Below are positions 1 to 7,495 of a stretch of DNA of 64,000 nucleotides, piece by piece. The notes under the pieces are model-generated. The model worked only from the letters and a program-made list of their open reading frames with translations. It was not told the origin of the DNA and did not search any database. Positions within the stretch are counted from its first letter, which is position 1. The number at the start of each line of letters is the position of its first letter. Origin of the DNA: Melitaea cinxia (taxonomy: Eukaryota > Arthropoda > Insecta > Lepidoptera > Nymphalidae); the NCBI RefSeq assembly GCF_905220565.1, contig NC_059396.1, positions 10,807,706-10,871,705 on the forward strand, given 5' to 3'. Position numbers and translations under genes: made by a program.

Positions 1-204
1 TTATTTTTTGGTTTTTAGTACATTTATCTTAAACGTTGCAATGTGTTTAACATAAAACCGTTTAACTTAAAAAGTTTTTTTACCTATTTTTATTATGGTT
101 TCATTTATAGAATCGTGGTGGGATAACCTACCTAAAGTCTTGTTGCAGAAAGGGACGTGTAGTCCAAAAGAATCAATCTCCTTTCCGCACGGATATCTGT
201 GATC
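1..204. other. Left flank of the BEL insertion
   Basis: AT-rich DNA followed, from about 146, by a GC-richer stretch interrupted by the retrotransposon and resuming at 7366. A splice-acceptor-like TTGTTGCAG ends near 149. With the insertion removed, one + frame stays open to a donor-like GTAAGC near 7391, but other frames are open too, so no gene is called. Confidence 0.4.
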
Positions 205-209
205 AAAGT

Positions 210-686
210 TGTTATGAACCAAATGTAGCAACACTAAACTATTATATTATCTATGACAGTTAGTATAGTTTACGAAATGGTTTTTATCTATGAGCTGTCA
301 TTCGTCACCTTTTGAATTTAAAAATTTGCATCGTTTTTCCGGTCTCCGTATAAAAGTTACGCTTTTGTTTGTACTTGTTCGTTCTCGCGAAAAAATTATC
401 GCCTTTTGTTGATCGAACCATCCTTTGTTGTTTGAAGTAATTTAATTGTTAATAGCAAAGTGTATTCCTTGTATTCCTTGTTGAATTATTGTGAAAAACG
501 TGAGGGAACTACGCCGAACAACGGCCATTTTGATTGCTGGTTCCTGCTTCAGCCCGCCACTTCAGTTAAGTATAATTGATTAGCATTAGACGTAATGATT
601 GGCCAATTATAGTTTGATGTTAATTAAGTTATACCTGGCGAGGCTTCACCGAACAGTATTCAGTGAAACTAAGGTCGGACGTAACA
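210..686 (+). repeat. 5' LTR of the BEL/Pao element (477 bp)
   Basis: The first 464 bases (210-673) match 6777-7240 of the right LTR without a visible difference; both then resume at GTCGGACGTAACA. This copy lacks the 107-nt segment found at 7241-7347 of the right LTR. A TATA-like GTATAAAAG at 348-356 is the probable core promoter for the element's transcript. No clear AATAAA is visible. Confidence 0.96.
348..356 (+). promoter_or_regulatory. TATA-like box in the 5' LTR
   Basis: GTATAAAAG about 140 bases into the LTR, with a copy at the same place in the right LTR. This is the expected position for an LTR promoter in U3. The start site was not determined. Confidence 0.55.
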
Positions 687-689
687 AGT

Positions 690-707
690 TTTGGTAGCAG
701 AGCGTGG
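690..707 (+). other. Candidate primer-binding site
   Basis: TTTGGTAGCAGAGCGTGG lies just inside the end of the left LTR, where a tRNA primer for minus-strand synthesis would bind. The TGG at 692-694 would pair with a tRNA CCA end. The tRNA species was not identified. Confidence 0.5.
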
Positions 708-1147
708 TTAACTTATTGTTGCTCAGTTTATTATATTGTATGAATAAGTTAGGTCACAATTTGTTTAATTCTTTCTTTATTAAAATATTATATTTAGATA
801 CTTAAGGTCTAATATTTGGATTTGAGTTAATAACAGCTGTTGTCTTATGCTTTATTGAAGGTTAATTTCTTATAAATACTCTTGTTTGTTAGTATAAGAT
901 TAGAAATAGCTGTTTAAATGGGTATTTATCAGTAAATTCATTAATTTGTTGAGTAAATTGTGTTATTGCTTTGAATCTAGTTTGTTGAAATATTAGATTA
1001 AAAAAATTAGTTTTAATTTTTTCTTGTATTATTACTGAAGTTATTTAAGATTTGATACTTGATTTCAATTCAGTGATAGCAGTTGTTTCATTGGAATTAA
1101 TTTGATTATTGTTTGTTGTTACTGTTGTTATATCTGTGCCTTTGAAG
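708..1147 (+). other. AT-rich leader of the BEL transcript
   Basis: A T-rich, non-coding stretch between the primer-binding site and the gag ATG. No domain or repeat was seen in it. Confidence 0.5.
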
Positions 1148-2854
1148 ATGACTTCGACCGCGGTCACCATGGTCCGTGAATCTTGTTCAGGAATCACAGC
1201 TCAACTGAGATGGTTCAGTTCAGCGGTCGCCTTGGTGAATAGGGAAGACCGCACGGAGGCCTTAATAGACAGGTACGAGAAATGCCCGGCTCGACTTGAA
1301 CAGGTCGAGACTCTGTACCAGCGCCTCCTTCTGCACCTTGACGATGTGCCAATGGAGTCGCTTCCGAAGGAGCGACGGGAGCAAGTCCACGAGGACTACG
1401 TCCAAATTTTGGGCCTCGCCGATGAAATCTCCCAACGCGCCCGGGAGATCTTAGCCTCGCGCGCCGGAGTACCGCCTACAAGGACCTCTTTGAAGACTCC
1501 CGTGGGCCTTTTGACCCGACTGCCTAACCTGGATCTCCCCCATTTCGATGGTCGACTCGACGCGTGGATGGGTTTCATCGGCCTGTTCGAAAGCCTTGTG
1601 GACTCTAGGGAGGATTTGAGCCTGTCCCAAAAGCTGGCCTACCTGCTCTCAGTGCTGGATGGAGAGGCAAGAGAATTGGTGCAGCACCTCCCGATTTGTG
1701 AAGGGAGCTATGCGGTCGCGCGGTCATTACTCACCAAGCGCTACCAAAACCAGCGCTGTCTGGCCGATGCTCATATCGACCAGATAATGGACATTCCTGT
1801 CGTGAGTAATACCGCCCAGTTGAGGACCAAGATGCTTAACCCCCTCGTTGCAGCTACCAATGCTCTTAGCCGCTTGGGCCTGCCGGTTGACCAGTCGTCA
1901 TACTGGTTGGTGCGTATTATGCTCAAGCGGTTGCCGGTGTCCCTGAGAGCACGTTTTGAACAGGCGCACACTAGGGATGAGGCATCTCCTCTCCCTAGTT
2001 ATGAGCAATTGTTGGCGTTCCTGGAGAATGAGTGTCGCATGGGCGACGTTATGGATGCGCCGGTGGGACTATCAAGCTCCGGACCCACCAACAAACGGCG
2101 CACTGCTCAAATGGCGCCAAAGGGAAGGGCGTCCCCCCGCTTTGCAGTCGCGCAGGCTGCGCGACCGGTCTGCCGGTTCTGTAAGTCCCGGGGGCACCGA
2201 ACGATGCAGTGCCCGGACTTTGTAGCGTTACATGTGGCCTCTCGTAGGCGGATTGCTAAGGCCCGAGGCTGGTGTTTCTCCTGCCTGGGGGACCACTTTC
2301 AGCGCGCTTGCCCCGACATGCACCCGTGTCCTGTTTGTGGAGGGCAACATTTAAAGGTGCTGTGCGCCAACGCAAATGGCCGCCGCGACCACCCGGGGTC
2401 GCCTTCGGGCGGGTATGAGAGCGGACACCGGGCTCAGTCCCGCAATTTGGAGTCCGGCTCACCTCCCCCCCGCCACGCAGATTGTGCTGCTGTGGATCGC
2501 CGACATGATTCGGCGCGCAGCCCCACGGGCGGGTATGGAAGGGGGCCTCGGGTTCAATCCCGCACCTTTGTGCCCCGTTCGCCCTCACCGCACCCTCGTG
2601 ACCTATCACGGTCACCTCCAGTCATTTACCACGATTACCGTGACGCACGTCCGGTACGATTGCCGTCCCCCCCTCTGGCGGAGCGTCCCCGTTTGGAGCC
2701 GCGCAACCCTCAGTACGGACGCTCCCGGCGCTACGAACCGCCGACTATGGCTCGTGGCAGTCGCCATCGAGAGGAAGGCGAGTTTAAACCACTCCCTCGT
2801 TTTGACGTGCCGTCCCGGGACAGCGGCGATAGATCGCCGCCACGCCAACATTAG
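1148..2854 (+). CDS. gag: BEL/Pao Gag polyprotein
   Basis: Gag forms the cytoplasmic virus-like particle and packages the element RNA. I start it at the first in-frame ATG (1148, context GAAGATGA); the frame is open a little upstream but only from a TTG. That gives 568 residues, a usual size for BEL gag. The N-terminal half resembles the conserved gag region of BEL elements (DUF1759-like, from family knowledge). Three zinc knuckles follow: CRFCKSRGHRTMQC (Cx2Cx4Hx4C), CFSCLGDHFQRAC and CPVCGGQHLKVLC (both Cx2Cx3Hx4C). The C-terminus is basic and rich in Arg, Ser and Pro, as in nucleocapsids. It ends at UAG 2852-2854. Pol follows in the same frame with no other stop, so a Gag-Pol fusion by readthrough is likely. 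Confidence 0.93.
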   Translation: MTSTAVTMVRESCSGITAQLRWFSSAVALVNREDRTEALIDRYEKCPARLEQVETLYQRLLLHLDDVPMESLPKERREQVHEDYVQILGLADEISQRAREILASRAGVPPTRTSLKTPVGLLTRLPNLDLPHFDGRLDAWMGFIGLFESLVDSREDLSLSQKLAYLLSVLDGEARELVQHLPICEGSYAVARSLLTKRYQNQRCLADAHIDQIMDIPVVSNTAQLRTKMLNPLVAATNALSRLGLPVDQSSYWLVRIMLKRLPVSLRARFEQAHTRDEASPLPSYEQLLAFLENECRMGDVMDAPVGLSSSGPTNKRRTAQMAPKGRASPRFAVAQAARPVCRFCKSRGHRTMQCPDFVALHVASRRRIAKARGWCFSCLGDHFQRACPDMHPCPVCGGQHLKVLCANANGRRDHPGSPSGGYESGHRAQSRNLESGSPPPRHADCAAVDRRHDSARSPTGGYGRGPRVQSRTFVPRSPSPHPRDLSRSPPVIYHDYRDARPVRLPSPPLAERPRLEPRNPQYGRSRRYEPPTMARGSRHREEGEFKPLPRFDVPSRDSGDRSPPRQH

Positions 2855-2865
2855 GATGTTGGCGT
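2823..2865 (+). promoter_or_regulatory. Tandem hairpins with the gag stop codon in the loop
   Basis: Hairpin 2: arms ACGCCAACAT (2842-2851) and ATGTTGGCGT (2856-2865) are exact reverse complements, with loop TAGG (2852-2855). The gag UAG is the first three bases of that loop. Hairpin 1, one base upstream: arms GCGGCGAT (2823-2830) and ATCGCCGC (2833-2840). Pol is in frame 0 and lacks an ATG before its protease. I infer an RNA structure that promotes stop-codon readthrough, or otherwise controls the Gag to Gag-Pol ratio. Most known readthrough structures lie downstream of the stop, so a stop inside the loop is unusual. Confidence 0.6.
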
Positions 2866-5800
2866 CTGCCCCCGCTATGCACCACCCCCTTTTGAGACCG
2901 TCCTCTTGCCCACGGCCTATGTCCGGGTCTGGGGACGGACGGGCGCCTCGGTTGTAGTCCGAGCAATATTGGACACAGGCTCACAAGGGTGCATAGCCTC
3001 GTCTTGGTTGGTGGGGCAGACTGGCCTGAATATTAAAAGGTATTCAGATGTAATAAGAGGTGTCGGGAACGCCCCTGTAACCACGGTTGAGGGCCACGTT
3101 TCGTTTGAGTTCTCGCCTTCAAATTCTCCACGCCCGACGCTGAGATCGTCGGCCATTGTGATGGAGAACATCTTGGGCAGTCACCCGCAAGTTCGGTTGT
3201 CTGCGGATGCGGTAAAATTGACCGCCGATTTGGACTTGGCTGACCCTAAATTCGACCTACCTGGCACGGTCGATTTGTTGCTTGGCGCCGATGTACTGGG
3301 CAAAATATTACTCGGTAAGGATCGTGTTTTGCAGCCAGGTGGCTTAGTAGCCCTCCGGACCATATTTGGGTTCGCATTGATGGGGCCTGTATTGAGGGCT
3401 CCCCCTCCTGCTGAACCTGGAACGGCTTTGATGGTGGGCTCCGCCCTCTCTGACGCCGTGCAGAGATTTTGGGAAGTGGAAGAGCCACCACAAGCACCCC
3501 GCTCTGATCCGGAACACGAGGAGTGTGAACGGTTCTACAAGAGCAACACTAGTTATCTTCGTTCTGGCCGGATCATGACAAGATTGCCATTTCTTGCCGT
3601 ACGACCGCCCCTTGGCGACTCGCGGCCTACTGCAGAGAAGCGTTTATTGGCAATGGAGCGCCGCATGAGCAGGGACCCGCTACTTAAACAGAAGTACATT
3701 GACTTCATGCGGGAGTATGAGAATTTGGGACACATGTCTGTGTCAAAACTTGACTGGCGCTCGACGGAGCATTTTTTTCTCCCGCATCATGCTGTGATAA
3801 AGCCGTCAAGTGGCAAGCTGCGCACAGTATTTGATGGTTCTGCGCAGACCACATCGGGAGTGTCCTTGAACCAGTGTCTTCATTCTGGTCCCAAATTGCT
3901 TAAGGACCTTTGTGACGTCATCACGCGGTTTCGGCGTCACCAATTCGTTTTCGTAGCTGACATCAAGATGATGTTCAGGCAAACGGTAATCCACCCTGAT
4001 GATCGTCGATACCAGCTGATATTGTGGCGGGAAAACCCGCAAGATCCCATACTTGTCTACGAACTCAACACGAACACATACGGGCTGCGGTCTAGCCCCT
4101 TTTTGGCCATACGTTCGCTTTGGGAGCTCGCAGATCGAGAGCGTATGTCGTTTCCTCGCGCAGCCGCCATTTTGAAGGAGGACCTATATGTTGATGACAT
4201 ATGCACTGGTGCGTCCACGGAGAGAGAGGCTCTCCTTTTGCGTGACGAATTGATTGGCATCCTAGCCTCCGCAGGATATGAATTGCGTAAATGGATCTCC
4301 AACTTACCTGCGCTCTTGGATGGGCTACCTGATGACCACCAGCAGGATCCTCACCTATTTGAGAACCGTGACAATCCTACCATGATGACAGTCCTTGGAA
4401 TACACTACAGACCAGTCCAGGACATCTTCACGTTCAACGTCGATTTGGATTCGCCTCGCACTTGGACGAAACGGCTGGTTCTGTCGACTGTCGCGAGAAC
4501 GTTTGATCCCAATGGTTGGATATGCCCAGTCATATTCTGGGCCAAATGCTTCCTGCAGAGACTTTGGACTGCAGGTCTTGGATGGGACGAGCCACTCCGC
4601 GAAGCTATTTTGAAGGACTGGCTCCTGTTTGCTTCCTCATTGCCTGCTATCAATATGATATCGTTGCCCCGTGCTATGCTTCCACCAGGGAAGCATACAG
4701 CGTCCCTTCATGGGTTTTCGGACGCTTCGGAACGTGGGTACGCAGCAGCCGTATATTTGCGCACCGTGACCATGGATGGTCAAGTGAAGGTGTCATTGGT
4801 CATGGCGAAGAGCAAGGTCGCGCCTCTTCGAACTACCTTGACAATTCCCAAGCTAGAGTTGTCAGGGGCGGCCCTTCTTGCTCGCCTCTTGAATCACGTC
4901 ATGTCCACCTTGTGCCCGTCAGTTAACATTGAGACAGTCTATGCATGGACTGACAGTCAAATTGTCCTATGTTGGCTGAAGACGTCAGTCCACACCTTAG
5001 AGGTGTTTGTTGCAAATCGGGTCTCTCAGATCCAGAAATCGGAAACCCCGTTAATCTGGAGGCATGTGCCTGGCGAAGTCAACCCTGCTGATTGCGCATC
5101 ACGGGGATGTATGGCCCCCTTTTTGGTTGAGCACTCCCTGTGGTGGGGACCTGAGTGGTTGACCAGGTCAGAATCTAATTGGCCGCGAACACCGGCCTTG
5201 GATACTGTCGCATTGCCTGGTTTGCGAACGCTTGCTATTGAACGGCAGGACCGTCCGTTCGACCCAGACTTCCTATTAAATCGCTACAGCTCATTGGACA
5301 AATTGTTGTGTGTCACCGCTTGGATAAAGCGCTTCATAAATAATTGTAGACACCCACAGAACAAATGCTTGGAGGCGTTCTTATCGCCACAAGAGCTCCA
5401 GGATGCTCTTCTTCATTGGGTTCGTTCTGTGCAAGAAGAGAACTTTGAAAATGAGATTGATATTTTGAGAAAAGGCAAATGTAAGCTGCCTGGAGCCATT
5501 TGCAAACTGAACCCCTTTTTGGACAGTGCGGGTCTTATGCGAGTCGGAGGGCGTCTAAGGAACGCAAACCTCCCGTATGGAGCTCGTCATCCCCTCCTGT
5601 TGCCCAAAAGTGGCCACTTAGTGAGTTTGTTGGTGACTGATCGTCACATCAAGAACTCCCACGCAGGCTGTAATGCCTTATTGGCCATTTTACAACGAGA
5701 ATTTTGGATTTTATCGGCCCGAAGGACGATCCGTAGTGTGGTCTTTCGCTGCATGTCTTGTTATAGACTCAAGGCCTCTACCATGCAGCCTATCATGGGT

Positions 5801-6745
5801 GACCTGCCGTCGGATCGGGTCACAGAGACAAGGCCCTTTGCTGGAGTTGGGACGGACTTTGCAGGTCCCTTTTCGGTTAAGACCTCGACCCTCAGGAACA
5901 GTAAAACGGTCAAGTCCTACCTGTGCGTCTTTGTTTGCCTGTCCACCAAGGCGGTACACTTAGAACTAGTCTCAGCCCTCTCGACAGAGGCCTTTGTTGC
6001 GACGTTAGATAGATTCGTGTCACGACGAGGACTACCGTCCTTGATTCGGTCGGATTGCGGCACCAACTTCAAAGGCACAAATAACTATTTAAAAGAGATA
6101 TATGAATTTTTGGCGTCTAATGAGACTGAGATTGCGTCTAGACTAGCTAGTCGCAGAATAACTTGGAAGTTCAGTCCTGCGTCATGCCCCCACTGGGGAG
6201 GAATTTTTGAAAGTGTTGTAAAGGTTGCCAAAACACATTTGCGACGAGTAATTGGCGAGTCCGTATTAACATTTGAGGAGCTCGCAACTGTGTTTTGCAA
6301 AATTGAAGCCATGTTGAATTCACGCCCGTTGTGCCCGATCTCTTCAGACCCTAACGATTTGGAAGCCCTCACACCGGGCCATTTTTTGATTGGACGGCCG
6401 CTGAACGCCCTGCCGGAATATCCCTACGTTGATGTGAAACTCAATCGTCTCTCGCGGTTTGAATTGATCCAACAACTCACTCAGAGCTTTTGGAAACGTT
6501 GGAATTTGGAATATTTGCATATTCTCCAGCAGCGCGTTAAGTGGACTGACAAGACTGATCCACCGCATGTTGGTGACCTCGTTCTGGTTAAGGACGCTAA
6601 CTCACCGCCACTGTGTTGGCGCAGAGGGCGCATTCTTAACCTCGTCTTTGGAGCAGATGGAGTGCCCCGTTTTGCTGAGGTTCGGGTGGACGGTTCTGTT
6701 CTGAAGAGAGCGGTATCAACCTTGTCACGACTGCCAATTGATTAG
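2855..6745 (+). CDS. pol: BEL/Pao Pol (protease-RT-RNase H-integrase), read through from gag
   Basis: Given from the codon after the gag UAG, because the frame is open from there and the first ATG (near 3162) lies past the protease active site. About 1296 codons. Order: retropepsin-like protease with ILDTGSQG (catalytic Asp near 2972); BEL-type reverse transcriptase with YVDD at about 4187-4198; RNase H region with FSDASERGYAAAVY; zinc-binding integrase domain (HIKNSHAGC then CMSCYR, an H2C2 pattern); integrase core with GTDFAGPF, RSDCGTNF and the Glu in GGIFESVV; and a C-terminal region resembling DUF5641 of BEL integrases. It copies element RNA into DNA in the particle and inserts it in the genome. 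No frameshift or internal stop was seen, so it looks functional if readthrough occurs. Confidence 0.92.
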   Translation, partial: DVGVCPRYAPPPFETVLLPTAYVRVWGRTGASVVVRAILDTGSQGCIASSWLVGQTGLNIKRYSDVIRGVGNAPVTTVEGHVSFEFSPSNSPRPTLRSSAIVMENILGSHPQVRLSADAVKLTADLDLADPKFDLPGTVDLLLGADVLGKILLGKDRVLQPGGLVALRTIFGFALMGPVLRAPPPAEPGTALMVGSALSDAVQRFWEVEEPPQAPRSDPEHEECERFYKSNTSYLRSGRIMTRLPFLAVRPPLGDSRPTAEKRLLAMERRMSRDPLLKQKYIDFMREYENLGHMSVSKLDWRSTEHFFLPHHAVIKPSSGKLRTVFDGSAQTTSGVSLNQCLHSGPKLLKDLCDVITRFRRHQFVFVADIKMMFRQTVIHPDDRRYQLILWRENPQDPILVYELNTNTYGLRSSPFLAIRSLWELADRERMSFPRAAAILKEDLYVDDICTGASTEREALLLRDELIGILASAGYELRKWISNLPALLDGLPDDHQQDPHLFENRDNPTMMTVLGIHYRPVQDIFTFNVDLDSPRTWTKRLVLSTVARTFDPNGWICPVIFWAKCFLQRLWTAGLGWDEPLREAILKDWLLFASSLPAINMISLPRAMLPPGKHTASLHGFSDASERGYAAAVYLRTVTMDGQVKVSLVMAKSKVAPLRTTLTIPKLELSGAALLARLLNHVMSTLCPSVNIETVYAWTDSQIVLCWLKTSVHTLEVFVANRVSQIQKSETPLIWRHVPGEVNPADCASRGCMAPFLVEHSLWWGPEWLTRSESNWPRTPALDTVALPGLRTLAIERQDRPFDPDFLLNRYSSLDKLLCVTAWIKRFINNCRHPQNKCLEAFLSPQELQDALLHWVRSVQEENFENEIDILRKGKCKLPGAICKLNPFLDSAGLMRVGGRLRNANLPYGARHPLLLPKSGHLVSLLVTDRHIKNSHAGCNALLAILQREFWILSARRTIRSVVFRCMSCYRLKASTMQPIMGDLPSDRVTETRPFAGVGTDFAGPFSVKTSTLRNSKTVKSYLCVFVCLSTKAVHLELVSALSTEAFVATLDRFVSRRGLPSLIRSDCGTNFKGTNNYLKEIYEFLASNETEIASRLASRRITWKFSPASCPHWGGIFESVVKVAKTHLRRVIGESVLTFEELATVFCKIEAMLNSRPLCPISSDPNDLEALTPGHFLIGRPLNALPEYPYVDVKLNRLSRFELIQQLTQSFWKRWNLEYLHILQQRVKWTDKTDPPHVGDLVLVKDANSPPLCWRRGRILNLVFGADGVPRFAEVRVDGSVLKRAVSTLSRLPID

Positions 6746-6746
6746 C

Positions 6747-6764
6747 GGCCAGGTAGTCCTGGCC
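6747..6764 (+). repeat. Perfect hairpin just after the pol stop
   Basis: Arms GGCCAGG (6747-6753) and CCTGGCC (6758-6764) with loop TAGT begin one base after the pol stop (6743-6745). The hairpin lies directly before the purine-rich tract at the LTR border. Confidence 0.6.
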
Positions 6765-6776
6765 GAGGCGGGTAGA
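6765..6776 (+). other. Candidate polypurine tract
   Basis: GAGGCGGGTAGA abuts the right LTR, where plus-strand DNA synthesis should be primed. It is short and interrupted by a T and a C, so this call rests on position. Confidence 0.5.
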
Positions 6777-7360
6777 TGTTATGAACCAAATGTAGCAACA
6801 CTAAACTATTATATTATCTATGACAGTTAGTATAGTTTACGAAATGGTTTTTATCTATGAGCTGTCATTCGTCACCTTTTGAATTTAAAAATTTGCATCG
6901 TTTTTCCGGTCTCCGTATAAAAGTTACGCTTTTGTTTGTACTTGTTCGTTCTCGCGAAAAAATTATCGCCTTTTGTTGATCGAACCATCCTTTGTTGTTT
7001 GAAGTAATTTAATTGTTAATAGCAAAGTGTATTCCTTGTATTCCTTGTTGAATTATTGTGAAAAACGTGAGGGAACTACGCCGAACAACGGCCATTTTGA
7101 TTGCTGGTTCCTGCTTCAGCCCGCCACTTCAGTTAAGTATAATTGATTAGCATTAGACGTAATGATTGGCCAATTATAGTTTGATGTTAATTAAGTTATA
7201 CCTGGCGAGGCTTCACCGAACAGTATTCAGTGAAACTAAGGTAGGATTTTTATTTAAGACATTGAGTGTTAGCTCTGCGTACTGCAGACAATTGTTCGTC
7301 CCGTTCGTACCTGAGATCACGCTTCCACTCGTTTCAATATACTCCAGGTCGGACGTAACA
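6777..7360 (+). repeat. 3' LTR of the BEL/Pao element (584 bp)
   Basis: Matches the left LTR except for 107 extra nucleotides at 7241-7347. The extra segment begins GTAGGA and ends ACTCCAG, so it has GT...AG borders, and its junctions share the 4-base homology AGGT. Followed directly by the AAAGT target duplication. Confidence 0.96.
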
Positions 7361-7438
7361 AAAGTACAGTGGAGCTCGCAACCGAAGACCGTAAGCAATT
7401 CTAAATCTTTTACTGTCTAAAAGTGTCCTAAGGTTTTT

Positions 7439-7495
7439 TGATGGCATTGCGTACACGCAATGCCATCAGGTCACTGGTTACAACCAGTGACCTGA
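7439..7495. repeat. Twin back-to-back perfect hairpins
   Basis: Unit 1 (7439-7468): arms TGATGGCATTGCGT and ACGCAATGCCATCA around a central AC. Unit 2 (7466-7495): arms TCAGGTCACTGGTT and AACCAGTGACCTGA, also around a central AC. Each is a perfect 14-base inverted repeat and they share three bases. No coding role is visible. Confidence 0.8.

Larger units (their letters stand above)
210..7360 (+). mobile_element. Complete BEL/Pao LTR retrotransposon
   Basis: Both LTRs start TGTTATG and end GTAACA. A 5-bp target duplication AAAGT flanks the element (205-209 and 7361-7365), the size usual for BEL/Pao. Domain order is gag with zinc knuckles, aspartic protease, reverse transcriptase, RNase H, zinc-binding integrase and a C-terminal integrase region, which is the BEL/Pao order. 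Gag and pol are open end to end apart from one in-frame UAG between them. By eye the LTRs match at every base apart from one 107-nt segment, so the insertion should be very recent. Oddities: the stop codon sits in a hairpin loop, the LTRs differ by an intron-like segment, and pol has no initiator of its own. Confidence 0.96.

Noticed and set aside
2906..2908. Separate pol start codon at 2906
   Set aside because: The codon is TTG and the frame is open from the gag stop; the first ATG is past the protease active site.
2256..2957. Overlapping ORFs on both strands across the gag 3' end and the gag-pol junction
   Set aside because: Composition-driven shadows of the GC-rich, Arg/Pro-rich gag end. 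The in-frame zinc knuckles and pol define the real frame.
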